Assembly: GCA_029934555.1 (NCBI GenBank)
Contig: JAOZMA010000019.1
Location: forward strand, 1 to 14,635
Source of the DNA: Acidimicrobiia bacterium
GTDB taxonomy: Bacteria > Actinomycetota > Acidimicrobiia > Spongiisociales > UBA5794
DNA: 14,635 bases
Direction of reading: 5' to 3'
The translations under genes were made by a program, and so were the position numbers. Below are positions 7,411-13,695 of this stretch, in pieces (position 1 is the stretch's first letter; each line of letters starts with the position of its first letter). Under the pieces are notes generated by a model. The model saw only the letters and a list, made by a program, of their open reading frames with translations. It had not been told where the DNA came from and ran no database searches.

Positions 7411-7416
7411 ACCATA
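7411..7416 (-). promoter_or_regulatory. Candidate leaderless -10 box of the DUF1801 gene
   Basis: Reads TATGGT on the minus strand, followed by 6 bases and then the ATG at 7404. No Shine-Dalgarno fits between. This is the best of the leaderless candidates in the window by match to TANNNT and by spacing. Confidence 0.4.
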
Positions 7417-7453
7417 CCGAAGAGGTTGACGATCCGGGGCGGTGTGAGCGCGG

Positions 7454-8545
7454 TCAGTGAGGCGACTCGAACACGTTTCCGGACCACATCGCCCGGACGG
7501 TTCTCACCGCCACGACGATCCATGCACCGAAGAGAGCGACGAGCACGCCGAGGTAGAACCAGCGGATGCTTTCGAAGCCGCTCACCTTCCAGGCGACGCC
7601 CGTTGCAACGGCGAGTGAGCCGAGCGGGAACGTGTACGCCCACCATGACAGCGCGTACGGCAGTTCGAGGTGCCGGACGTATGAGATGACGATGATGACC
7701 GCCATGATGAAAGACCAGGCAGCGAAGCCCCACGCTGCAAGGATTCCGAGCGTCGAGATGGCTTCGACGGCATGAGCGTCGATGTCGATCGGTGTGCCCG
7801 CATCGAAGAGATGCATCATCTTGAACAAGGCAACGGTGATGATCGCCATCGGGGCGATCGCGATGAAGGATGTAGCGGCGAACTTGTTCGCCGGGAGCGA
7901 CTCGAGCACGTAGCGGTGGTAGACGAGGGATCCGACGAAGAGGAATAGGAAGAATCCGATTCCGAGGCTGACGATCGACAGGCCGAAGGTCAATTCGAAG
8001 CGGTCGGTGAAGATGACGGCGAGCTCGAAACCTGCGACAGGGATGAGGAGCTTCGCTACGGGCGGGATGAACCATCCGAAATTCGCGTGGGACAGTTCGA
8101 TCGCATCGCTCCGATAGATCCTCGGCAACACGATGAACGCCGCCAGGTAGATCCCGATCGATCCTACGACCCACATCCAGAAGGCGATGTCCTGCGATGT
8201 GCTCGTCGAGAAGAACATGTCCGGGTACTTCAGAAGGTCGAGAGCGATGATGATGATCGCGATCGGCATGGTGGGGAAGAAGCTCGCTGCGATCGGATGG
8301 TGAAGATCGTCACGAACGGTATCCGGGAACATGAAGAAGCGGAGCGTCCACGGGATGAGTATCGCGATGAACATCAACACGGAGATCACAACGAACGCAG
8401 CAGCGACTCCCCGCACCCATGAGCCCGTGAGGAATGAGATCGCCAGCGGCACCACCGCGGTCCCCATAACGGCTGCGAACCATGCCGGATTGAAGTGCTC
8501 GATGGTCTCGCTGAGGGTCGGACGGCCTTCGGTAGCTTCCGTCAT
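7454..8545 (-). CDS. TDT family carrier (TehA / SLAC1 / Mae1 / Ssu1-like)
   Basis: Integral membrane protein of 363 aa with about ten hydrophobic helices. It opens with the TDT hallmark His-Phe-Asn-Pro-Ala-Trp-Phe-Ala-Ala-Val-Met-Gly-Thr and has repeated helix-hairpin units like TehA and SLAC1. Known family members are anion channels or carriers: SLAC1 (chloride, nitrate), Mae1 (C4-dicarboxylates), Ssu1 (sulfite efflux), TehA (linked to tellurite resistance). Which anion this one moves cannot be read from the sequence. Its ATG at 8545 follows AAGGA by 6 bases. A terminator-like hairpin and a -10-like box separate it from the octaheme-cytochrome b operon upstream, so it is probably a separate transcript although it lies on the same strand. 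Confidence 0.88.
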   Translation of the reverse strand: MTEATEGRPTLSETIEHFNPAWFAAVMGTAVVPLAISFLTGSWVRGVAAAFVVISVLMFIAILIPWTLRFFMFPDTVRDDLHHPIAASFFPTMPIAIIIIALDLLKYPDMFFSTSTSQDIAFWMWVVGSIGIYLAAFIVLPRIYRSDAIELSHANFGWFIPPVAKLLIPVAGFELAVIFTDRFELTFGLSIVSLGIGFFLFLFVGSLVYHRYVLESLPANKFAATSFIAIAPMAIITVALFKMMHLFDAGTPIDIDAHAVEAISTLGILAAWGFAAWSFIMAVIIVISYVRHLELPYALSWWAYTFPLGSLAVATGVAWKVSGFESIRWFYLGVLVALFGAWIVVAVRTVRAMWSGNVFESPH

Positions 8546-8582
8546 TCGTCGTCCTTGATCGTCATCGATGTCATGGAGCGTG

Positions 8583-8588
8583 AGGATA
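8583..8588 (-). promoter_or_regulatory. Candidate -10 box of the TDT carrier gene
   Basis: Reads TATCCT on the minus strand, about 37 bases before the start codon and downstream of the terminator-like hairpin at 8628-8653. This position fits an independent promoter with a leader that contains the AAGGA ribosome-binding site. No strong -35 is seen. Confidence 0.3.
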
Positions 8589-8621
8589 CGGCGCTACAGA
8601 AGAGCCGAATCCTCGAGGCGC

Positions 8622-8653
8622 CAGAAAGCCGGTGTCGGGAGGACAACACCGGC
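8622..8653 (-). terminator. Rho-independent-like terminator of the octaheme/cytochrome b operon
   Basis: On the minus strand, GCCGGTGT (8653-8646) and ACACCGGC (8635-8628) form a perfect 8-bp GC-rich stem around a 10-base loop, followed directly by TTTCTG. The stem begins 16 bases after the cytochrome b stop codon. The T-run is short, so termination may be partial. Confidence 0.65.
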
Positions 8654-8669
8654 CCCTGGTCGATTCGGT

Positions 8670-9296
8670 TCAGACGGTTGCCGGCTCCTCCTCCGGTGCA
8701 TCCTCGATGTCTTCGTAGCCGGTGACCATCGCTGTGACGTTGCTCAGCGGGGTCTCGCCGGTGGATGTCATGTAGACGTGCACGACGAGGAAGATGACCA
8801 GGAAGAACGCTCCGAATGCGTGGATGATCGCAACCCAGGCCAGACCACCCGGCCAGAGATCCGACCACGAGTTGTAGAACATGTACAGCAAGCCGGTGGT
8901 AACCATGACGGGGACGATCAGGATCTTGAATCCGAGATAGGTCGTCTTCTGGAGCGGGTTCAGCTTGGCCAGCTCGGTTTTCCGGTACGGGTGCTCCTCG
9001 CCCTTGAAGATCCCGAATGCGTAGTACCGCCCCTGGGTAACGATCGACCGGTCACCCGTCGGCATGTACTGTCTCCATGCCCCCGTCGTGATGTGCCAGA
9101 AGATGGCGAACACGATGAGAATGATGAACGCCCAGGCGACGATGTTGTGGATGCGCACAGCCGTCTCGTACCCGAACAATGAGTACGACCCGTGGATCTC
9201 GAACCCCGTGACCATCAACGTGATGATGAACAGGGCCTGTAGCCAATGCCAGAGCCGTTCGAACCCTGCGTAGATCTTGACCCGGTGTGTCGACAT
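8670..9296 (-). CDS. Membrane cytochrome b subunit (cytochrome b/b6 domain, four helices)
   Basis: Protein of 208 aa with four membrane helices at about 16-36, 49-70, 118-140 and 152-175. Candidate axial His ligands for b hemes are His17 (Leu-Trp-His-Trp), His50 (Arg-Ile-His-Asn), His68, His159 and His173, a pattern like hydrogenase-type and thiosulfate-reductase-type cytochrome b. Such proteins take electrons from the quinone pool and pass them to an extracytoplasmic partner, or the reverse. The ATG at 9296 shares one base with the stop of the octaheme gene (TGATG), so the two are translationally coupled and very likely work together. A longer frame to 9389 lies inside the octaheme gene and is rejected. 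The C-terminal tail is acidic. Substrate direction is inferred, not shown. Confidence 0.92.
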   Translation of the reverse strand: MSTHRVKIYAGFERLWHWLQALFIITLMVTGFEIHGSYSLFGYETAVRIHNIVAWAFIILIVFAIFWHITTGAWRQYMPTGDRSIVTQGRYYAFGIFKGEEHPYRKTELAKLNPLQKTTYLGFKILIVPVMVTTGLLYMFYNSWSDLWPGGLAWVAIIHAFGAFFLVIFLVVHVYMTSTGETPLSNVTAMVTGYEDIEDAPEEEPATV

Positions 9297-10969
9297 CAGG
9301 AGCTCCTCCGCTTCGATCCAACAACTCTCATGACACCGTGGACGATGACCACGACCAGCGTCAGAGCGACGAGGCCCCACATCAACCAATCGAGTGCGCC
9401 GCCGTCACGTCCCGGCAGATAGAACCCTCCGATAGATGCAAGGATGCCGTCCCGGCTGTGACACGACTGGCATTCAACGGCATCGCCGCTCGGGGCAACC
9501 ATGTGCGTGGCAGGCTCGTAGAACACCGTCTCCATCCAGGCGACTTCACCGCTGTACGGAACAGCGACGCCGGCACTGTATGGGGTGCCCGCGACCTCCA
9601 TCCCTGCTGCGATGGCGGTGTTCCAATCGAAGGACTTCCAGTATGCAGCGTCGTCCTTGCCAAAGAGATGGGGCAAGGCGACCGTGTTGTTCCCGCCGTC
9701 GATCGGCTGGATTCCCCGGAAGGCTTTCACCGGATAGATCCGGGAGTGCTCGTCATCGTACGAACCCGAGTAGGCATTGAGCTCCATGACCCCGTCGTCG
9801 TTGAGGACGACCGGGTCGCCTGCGACGGTGACATCAACGATTCCGTTGAACCAGACGTAGGCGGGCACGAAGTCACGGTCCCACTCGAAATTGCCCTTGA
9901 TCGTCGTGTATTCGACGTTGCCGTTCTCGTCCTTCGTGGTGATCTTGGCGCCGTCGGCGTCGAACTCACCTGCCGTTGACCAATCCCACCACGTCTTCGT
10001 GTACGTCTCGCCCCTGGCAAGAGTCGGGATGTGACACGTCTGGCACGCAACCTTGTCGGTGTGTTCGTTGAGTTTGTCGCTGTCCATGGGTTCTGTCCCG
10101 TGGCACGACTGGCATGTCGCCTGGTTTCCGTCGTCGAGCGGAAGATCGACACCGGAGTCATCGGATGGGCTCATGTAGACGGACGAACCGTTGATCTGGT
10201 GGTTGTTCCCTTCGTGGCAATCGGAGCAGACCATTCCCGCCCCATCGGCCGACATGTGAACATCGAGGTCCTTCGATGCCGTCAGGAGATCGGGATTGAG
10301 GTCACCGTGTTTCACGCCCGGACCGCCACCACCGTTGAAGTGGCATGCACCGCAGGTCTCGTTGCTGGTCTTTCCAACGTTCTGGGCGATCATCGCAAGG
10401 TCGGGAGGATTCCAGGTCTTACCACCGAAGTCCGTCGGCTCGTACGCCGGATGGCCCGCAGCGGTCGGGAACTTCTTGTACGTGCCCGTTGTGTCGTGGC
10501 AGGAGACACAATCCACGTTCTCTTCGATCGTGAAGTCATAGCTGTTGTCGGTCCACCCGTAGCCGGTGTGACAGCTCGTGCACCGCGGCTCGTTCGACTG
10601 GATGCCGATGCAGAAGTTGTTGACCTGCGTTGTCTTGCCGATTCCTTCGCCGTAGTGGTTGTCCCACGTCCAGTGAGTCGTGCCCTGGACCTGCTTCGCG
10701 GCCTCGGTGTGGCACGAGAGACACGCAGTTGTGAGGTCGGGCCCGGTGGCGAATGGTCCCTGGAGGATCTCGAACTTGGAGTGATCGGCCGTCGGCTCGG
10801 ACCGCTCCACAGACTCCGGAACGGGTTGCTCCGAGATCAGGACAGGTTCGTCTTCTTGTGCGACCGTTTCGGTCTGTCCGACCGCTCCCGCCGCCACCAC
10901 GAACAGCACCGCCGCTACGAGTGCAAGCAAGATGAGAACCCGCTGTGTGGACCGTCCTCGCGATGTCAT
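9296..10969 (-). CDS. Octaheme c-type cytochrome, tetrathionate reductase (OTR) family, membrane-anchored
   Basis: Protein of 557 aa with exactly eight CXXCH heme-binding motifs, starting at Cys83, 130, 154, 206, 248, 286, 309 and 500. The first seven sit in 83-313; the last follows a gap of about 187 residues without hemes. The segments His-Trp-Thr-Trp (99-102), Asn-Asn-Phe-Cys120 and Cys-Thr-Ser-Cys-His-Thr-Gly-Tyr-Gly-Trp match the OTR family; Shewanella OTR has a Lys-ligated active-site heme and reduces tetrathionate, nitrite and hydroxylamine in vitro. An N-terminal hydrophobic segment (11-30) exports the protein, and a C-terminal helix (about 526-549) with a basic tail anchors it, placing heme 8 close to the membrane. 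GAGGAGG stands 7 bases before the ATG. It forms an operon with the cytochrome b gene. Physiological substrate unknown. No cytochrome c maturation gene is present in the window. Confidence 0.92.
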   Translation of the reverse strand: MTSRGRSTQRVLILLALVAAVLFVVAAGAVGQTETVAQEDEPVLISEQPVPESVERSEPTADHSKFEILQGPFATGPDLTTACLSCHTEAAKQVQGTTHWTWDNHYGEGIGKTTQVNNFCIGIQSNEPRCTSCHTGYGWTDNSYDFTIEENVDCVSCHDTTGTYKKFPTAAGHPAYEPTDFGGKTWNPPDLAMIAQNVGKTSNETCGACHFNGGGGPGVKHGDLNPDLLTASKDLDVHMSADGAGMVCSDCHEGNNHQINGSSVYMSPSDDSGVDLPLDDGNQATCQSCHGTEPMDSDKLNEHTDKVACQTCHIPTLARGETYTKTWWDWSTAGEFDADGAKITTKDENGNVEYTTIKGNFEWDRDFVPAYVWFNGIVDVTVAGDPVVLNDDGVMELNAYSGSYDDEHSRIYPVKAFRGIQPIDGGNNTVALPHLFGKDDAAYWKSFDWNTAIAAGMEVAGTPYSAGVAVPYSGEVAWMETVFYEPATHMVAPSGDAVECQSCHSRDGILASIGGFYLPGRDGGALDWLMWGLVALTLVVVIVHGVMRVVGSKRRSS

Positions 10970-10976
10970 CGTCGAG

Positions 10977-10983
10977 CCTCCTC
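10977..10983 (-). promoter_or_regulatory. Strong ribosome-binding site of the octaheme gene
   Basis: GAGGAGG on the minus strand, 7 bases before the ATG at 10969. It fixes this start and indicates a leadered, well-translated transcript, in contrast to several leaderless-looking genes nearby. Confidence 0.8.
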
Positions 10984-11014
10984 AGGTCACTGTCGACCGA
11001 TCACGACCATTCAA

Positions 11015-11029
11015 CCGACAGCCTGTCGG
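11015..11029. promoter_or_regulatory. Operator-like perfect palindrome in the divergent region
   Basis: CCGACAG-C-CTGTCGG is a perfect 7+1+7 inverted repeat. Its one-base centre makes an RNA hairpin unlikely and a dimeric repressor or activator site likely. It lies 46-60 bases upstream of the octaheme start codon, where it could overlap that gene's promoter. A further near half-site, CTGTCGA, is at 10990-10996, 33 bases from the right arm. No regulator gene is seen in the window. Confidence 0.55.
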
Positions 11030-11100
11030 ACTCGCTCAGAGTTCGTAGGGGCCAAGGACCCCATTCAGCTGATTGACGGACTCGCGTAGCCCCCATTCAG
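11027..11100 (+). repeat. Imperfect direct repeat with shared ends
   Basis: Two units, 11027-11068 and 11077-11100, each begin CGGACTCGC and end CCCATTCAG; the first carries extra bases including CGTAGGGGC. The second unit runs into the 37-bp palindrome. This looks like a decayed or compound intergenic repeat rather than coding DNA. Confidence 0.5.
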
Positions 11101-11119
11101 GGGCGGATGCCCCTACGCG
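11083..11119. repeat. 37-bp palindromic element with alternative internal stems
   Basis: The outer arms are CGCGTAG (11083-11089) and CTACGCG (11113-11119). Inside, GCCCC (11089-11093) can pair with GGGGC (11100-11104), or that same GGGGC, as AGGGGC (11099-11104), can pair with GCCCCT (11109-11114); the two hairpins exclude each other. A further match, CGTAGGGGC (11044-11052), complements GCCCCTACG (11109-11117). Likely a REP-like or MITE-like intergenic repeat; an attenuator is possible only if transcription starts upstream of it. Confidence 0.55.
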
Positions 11120-11135
11120 TGTTCTGTATGTGTGG

Positions 11136-11154
11136 ACCCGACTTGATGTCGGGT
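11136..11154 (+). other. Hairpin before the lipoprotein gene
   Basis: ACCCGAC and GTCGGGT form a perfect 7-bp stem around the loop TTGAT. It lies 31 bases before the ribosome-binding site of the lipoprotein gene and is not followed by a T-run. The loop region also resembles a -35 (TTGATG, 11143-11148) paired with GAGAAT (11165-11170) at 16 bases, so it may instead be promoter DNA or an operator. Confidence 0.4.
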
Positions 11155-11195
11155 GCAGTCTTGGGAGAATCAAACGGTTCCATCTGGAGGTTCCC

Positions 11196-11753
11196 TTGAA
11201 ACGCACAGTGTTCCTGCTCGTCGTGCTGGCCGTCGTCGCTGCCGGTTGTTCCGGCTCGGACGGATCCGAGACGACCACGACAAGCGCTCCCACCACGACG
11301 AGTACCGGCGGTCCCACTACGACGATGGCCCGGACGACAACGACCACCACCACTCCCCCGGCGACGACTACGACGGCTTCCGGCAGCGGCGGAATCGTTC
11401 CCGGCGAGGATGCAGACGTCGACGCTGTGGCCCTTGCGTACGAGATCGTGTTCTCCAGCGAGACGACCTATGAGGAGAAGGCTCCCTACATCGTGGATCC
11501 CGGTGGCCTGGAAGAGACCGTCGCTGAGTATCAGGAGACGGGCGAGTCCATGGGAGGTGTCGAATTGGCGCCGACATCCATCACGATCCATGGGGACACG
11601 GCGGACGTCATCTATGACCTCCTCTTCGGCGGCACGCCAATGTATCCCGATCTCACCGGCGACGCCGTACTCAACGAGGCCACGTGGAAGATCACCAGAG
11701 AGATGTTCTGCGCGATGATGGCATCGGCTCGCGTCGGCTGTCCCGAGTCGTGA
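11196..11753 (+). CDS. Lipoprotein with Thr-rich linker and Mtb12-like C-terminal domain
   Basis: Exported lipoprotein of 185 aa. Lys-Arg is followed by a hydrophobic stretch and the lipobox Ala-Ala-Gly-Cys18, then a low-complexity Thr/Pro/Ser linker to about residue 66 and a folded domain of about 120 aa. The end Trp164-Lys-Ile-Thr-Arg-x-x-Phe-Cys172 ... Gly-Cys182-Pro resembles the C-terminal domain of mycobacterial antigen Mtb12 and NTF2-like relatives; this is tentative. The TTG at 11196 is chosen because GGAGG (11186-11190) stands 5 bases upstream and the signal peptide begins there; the in-frame ATG at 11073 would hide the signal behind 41 residues that run through the repeat region. 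Its stop overlaps the GTG start of hmuT, so it heads the importer operon. Role unknown, perhaps an accessory surface protein for uptake. Confidence 0.82.
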   Translation: MKRTVFLLVVLAVVAAGCSGSDGSETTTTSAPTTTSTGGPTTTMARTTTTTTTPPATTTTASGSGGIVPGEDADVDAVALAYEIVFSSETTYEEKAPYIVDPGGLEETVAEYQETGESMGGVELAPTSITIHGDTADVIYDLLFGGTPMYPDLTGDAVLNEATWKITREMFCAMMASARVGCPES

Positions 11754-12694
11754 CAGACCTTCTGCGAACCACGGGGCTGAGCGCTGTTGCAGCGGTTCTG
11801 GCTCTCGCGATCGTCGGCTGTTCGGACTCCTCCGCCGACACCACCGCGATCGAGACCTCTGCGTTCGTCGGAGCGGACGGCGTTGCTGTGGAGGCTCCTG
11901 ACACTTCGCGGATCGTGACCCTCAGCGGGGACCTGACAGAGTTCGTCTTCGAACTCGGACTCGGATCCTCGGTCGTCGCGACCGATGTCACAACTGTTGC
12001 CCCCGACGAGGCAGTGACGCTCCCGAAAGCCGGGATCGGCCGATTCCTGACGGCGGAGGGTGTGTTGAAACACGATCCAACCCTGGTGATCGCCGACACA
12101 CAGACATCACCTGCCACGGCCATCGAACAGATCCGTGCCGCCGGAGTCCCGGTTGCCGTTCTCGACGTACCGACCACATTCGATGGTCTCTACGACAAGG
12201 TCACCACACTCGGAGTACTCCTCGACGCATCCAATGCCGCCTCCGAAGCGAACGAGCGTCTCAGATCTGAGATCGTGGCGGCGTCGGTTGAGCCCGGTGC
12301 CGCCTACGCCGTTCCCCGGATCGCCTACGTGTACACGAGGGGTCCGGATGTGATGCTCCTCTTCGGTGAAGGGATGACGACGACACCCGTCATCGAAGCC
12401 GCGGGCGGTCTCGATGCAGGCGTCGAGGCAGGAGTTCAGAAGACCGTGCCGGTGACACCGGAGGCCCTCGCGGCGGCGGCGCCTGACGTTCTCATCGTTC
12501 CGGAGGAGGGCTACGCAGTACTCGGTGGTATCGACGGGCTCCTCGCGATTCCGGGTGTCTCTGCAACTCCGGCCGGGAGGAATGGTGCCGTCTTCGCCTA
12601 CCCGGAAGGTGATTTCCTCACGTTCGGGCCACGCATTGCCGATTCCATCGCACGCCTCGTCGCCGACCTCGGCTCGCTCCCGCTCGCCCCATGA
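11750..12694 (+). CDS. hmuT: Heme/iron-type ABC importer substrate-binding lipoprotein (HmuT-like)
   Basis: Protein of 314 aa. The N-terminal hydrophobic segment ends in the lipobox Ala-Ile-Val-Gly-Cys24, so it is a membrane-tethered binding protein. The class III (PBP-like, two lobes joined by a helix) signature is clear: Arg54-Ile-Val-Thr-Leu, Thr-Glu-Phe-Val-Phe-Glu-Leu-Gly-Leu-Gly, Leu-Pro-Lys-Ala-Gly, Leu-Thr-Ala-Glu-Gly-Val-Leu, Pro-Thr-Leu-Val-Ile-Ala, and Gly-Gly-Ile-Asp-Gly-Leu-Leu-Ala-Ile-Pro-Gly-Val near the end, all of HmuT type. The Tyr that binds heme in Yersinia, Shigella and Pseudomonas proteins appears replaced by Ala84, and His108 is the only His, so heme specificity is uncertain; Tyr255 might substitute. 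The GTG start overlaps the upstream stop (GTGA). A longer frame to ATG 11684 would bury the signal. Confidence 0.88.
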   Translation: MTDLLRTTGLSAVAAVLALAIVGCSDSSADTTAIETSAFVGADGVAVEAPDTSRIVTLSGDLTEFVFELGLGSSVVATDVTTVAPDEAVTLPKAGIGRFLTAEGVLKHDPTLVIADTQTSPATAIEQIRAAGVPVAVLDVPTTFDGLYDKVTTLGVLLDASNAASEANERLRSEIVAASVEPGAAYAVPRIAYVYTRGPDVMLLFGEGMTTTPVIEAAGGLDAGVEAGVQKTVPVTPEALAAAAPDVLIVPEEGYAVLGGIDGLLAIPGVSATPAGRNGAVFAYPEGDFLTFGPRIADSIARLVADLGSLPLAP

Positions 12695-13695
12695 CGCACA
12701 CATCCCCTCCGACCCGGCTTGTCGTCTGGTTCGGAGGTGGGATCGTGCTCCTGTGCATCACCGTGTTCGGTGCGCTCATGCTCGGCGCCTTCTCGATCAG
12801 CATCGGCGACATCCTCAACTGGATCGTCGGAGCGGACACTTCAGACGCGGCGGCTCAAAGGGTCCTCACTTCTATCCGACTTCCGCGAGTGCTCGCCGCG
12901 GTCGCGTTCGGTGCGGCCCTGGGGAGCGCCGGTGTGGTGCTCCAGGGCACATACCGCACGCCCCTCGCCGATGCTCACCTTCTCGGATACTCCTCGGCGG
13001 CCGGCATCGGAGCAGCTCTCGGATTTGCGATGACTCCGGTCGCGGCGTATCCCATAGTGCCCGTCTCCCTTGCCGCTCTCGGTGCAGCCGTCTTCGGGCT
13101 CGCTGCGGCAACGCTCCGGTCACGAGCGGGCAGCGAACGGCTGCTCCTCGCCGGTGTGGCGTTCGGATCAGCGATGCTCGCGTGGACGGGACTCTTCGTT
13201 CTCATCGTCGACAGCCCTCGGGTCCCCACGTTCATGTTCTTCGTGTTCGGGTCACTCTCGGGAGTCACGTGGAAAGCACTCATCGTGGCGGTGATCGTTC
13301 TGGTCCCCGGCATGGTCGTGTTGTGGAGATACGGGCCCGGCCTCGATCTTCTGGTGCTCGGCGACCGTGAAGCACGGGCGCTCGGATTCGATACCCGCCG
13401 ACTGATTCCCACCGTGGTGGCCGTCGTCGGCATCGTTGTGGGCGCATCGGTCGTGCTCGGCGGTGTCGTCGGCTTCGTCGGATTGCTCATCCCCTTCCTG
13501 CTGAGGCCGTTCATCGGTCCGAGACACCGCGTCCTCATCCCTGCAGCTGCGATCGGCGGGGCGATCGCTGTCGTGGTCGCGGACACCCTTGCGCGAACGG
13601 TGGCAGCACCCTCCGAGATTCCGCTCGGGTTGATCACCGCAGCCGTCGGCGGGCCGTTCCTTGGATGGCTTCTGTTGAGGAGGACTTCGACATGA
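12691..13695 (+). CDS. hmuU: FecCD-type ABC importer permease (HmuU-like)
   Basis: Membrane permease of 334 aa, about ten helices, of the FecCD/BtuC type used for heme, siderophore and cobalamin import. Visible signatures are Arg63-Leu-Pro-Arg-Val-Leu, Gly81-Val-Val-Leu-Gln-Gly, Thr-Pro-Leu-Ala-Asp with the following Leu-Leu-Gly-Tyr-Ser-Ser-Ala-Ala-Gly, the late Gly-Phe-Val-Gly-Leu-Leu-Ile-Pro-Phe, and Glu-Ile-Pro-Leu-Gly-Leu-Ile-Thr-Ala-Ala-Val-Gly-Gly-Pro before the last helix. It would dimerise and accept substrate from the HmuT-like lipoprotein. The ATG overlaps the hmuT stop by 4 bases (ATGA), and its own stop overlaps the hmuV start, so the three subunits are made together. Confidence 0.94.
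   Translation: MTHTSPPTRLVVWFGGGIVLLCITVFGALMLGAFSISIGDILNWIVGADTSDAAAQRVLTSIRLPRVLAAVAFGAALGSAGVVLQGTYRTPLADAHLLGYSSAAGIGAALGFAMTPVAAYPIVPVSLAALGAAVFGLAAATLRSRAGSERLLLAGVAFGSAMLAWTGLFVLIVDSPRVPTFMFFVFGSLSGVTWKALIVAVIVLVPGMVVLWRYGPGLDLLVLGDREARALGFDTRRLIPTVVAVVGIVVGASVVLGGVVGFVGLLIPFLLRPFIGPRHRVLIPAAAIGGAIAVVVADTLARTVAAPSEIPLGLITAAVGGPFLGWLLLRRTST

Noticed and set aside
8568..9182. Open frame of 204 codons on the plus strand covering the terminator region and cytochrome b
   Set aside because: It is antisense to the cytochrome b gene with its His-containing helices, and its acidic, Asp/Glu/Arg-rich translation matches nothing known.
10031..11089. Open frame of 352 codons on the plus strand
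   Set aside because: It lies antisense to the octaheme cytochrome, whose eight CXXCH motifs and signal peptide prove the minus-strand reading. The plus-strand product shows no known motif.
11073..11195. ATG at 11073 as the start of the lipoprotein gene
   Set aside because: It would put 41 residues, partly encoded by the palindromic repeat, before the signal peptide. The TTG at 11196 has a good Shine-Dalgarno and gives a standard lipoprotein signal.
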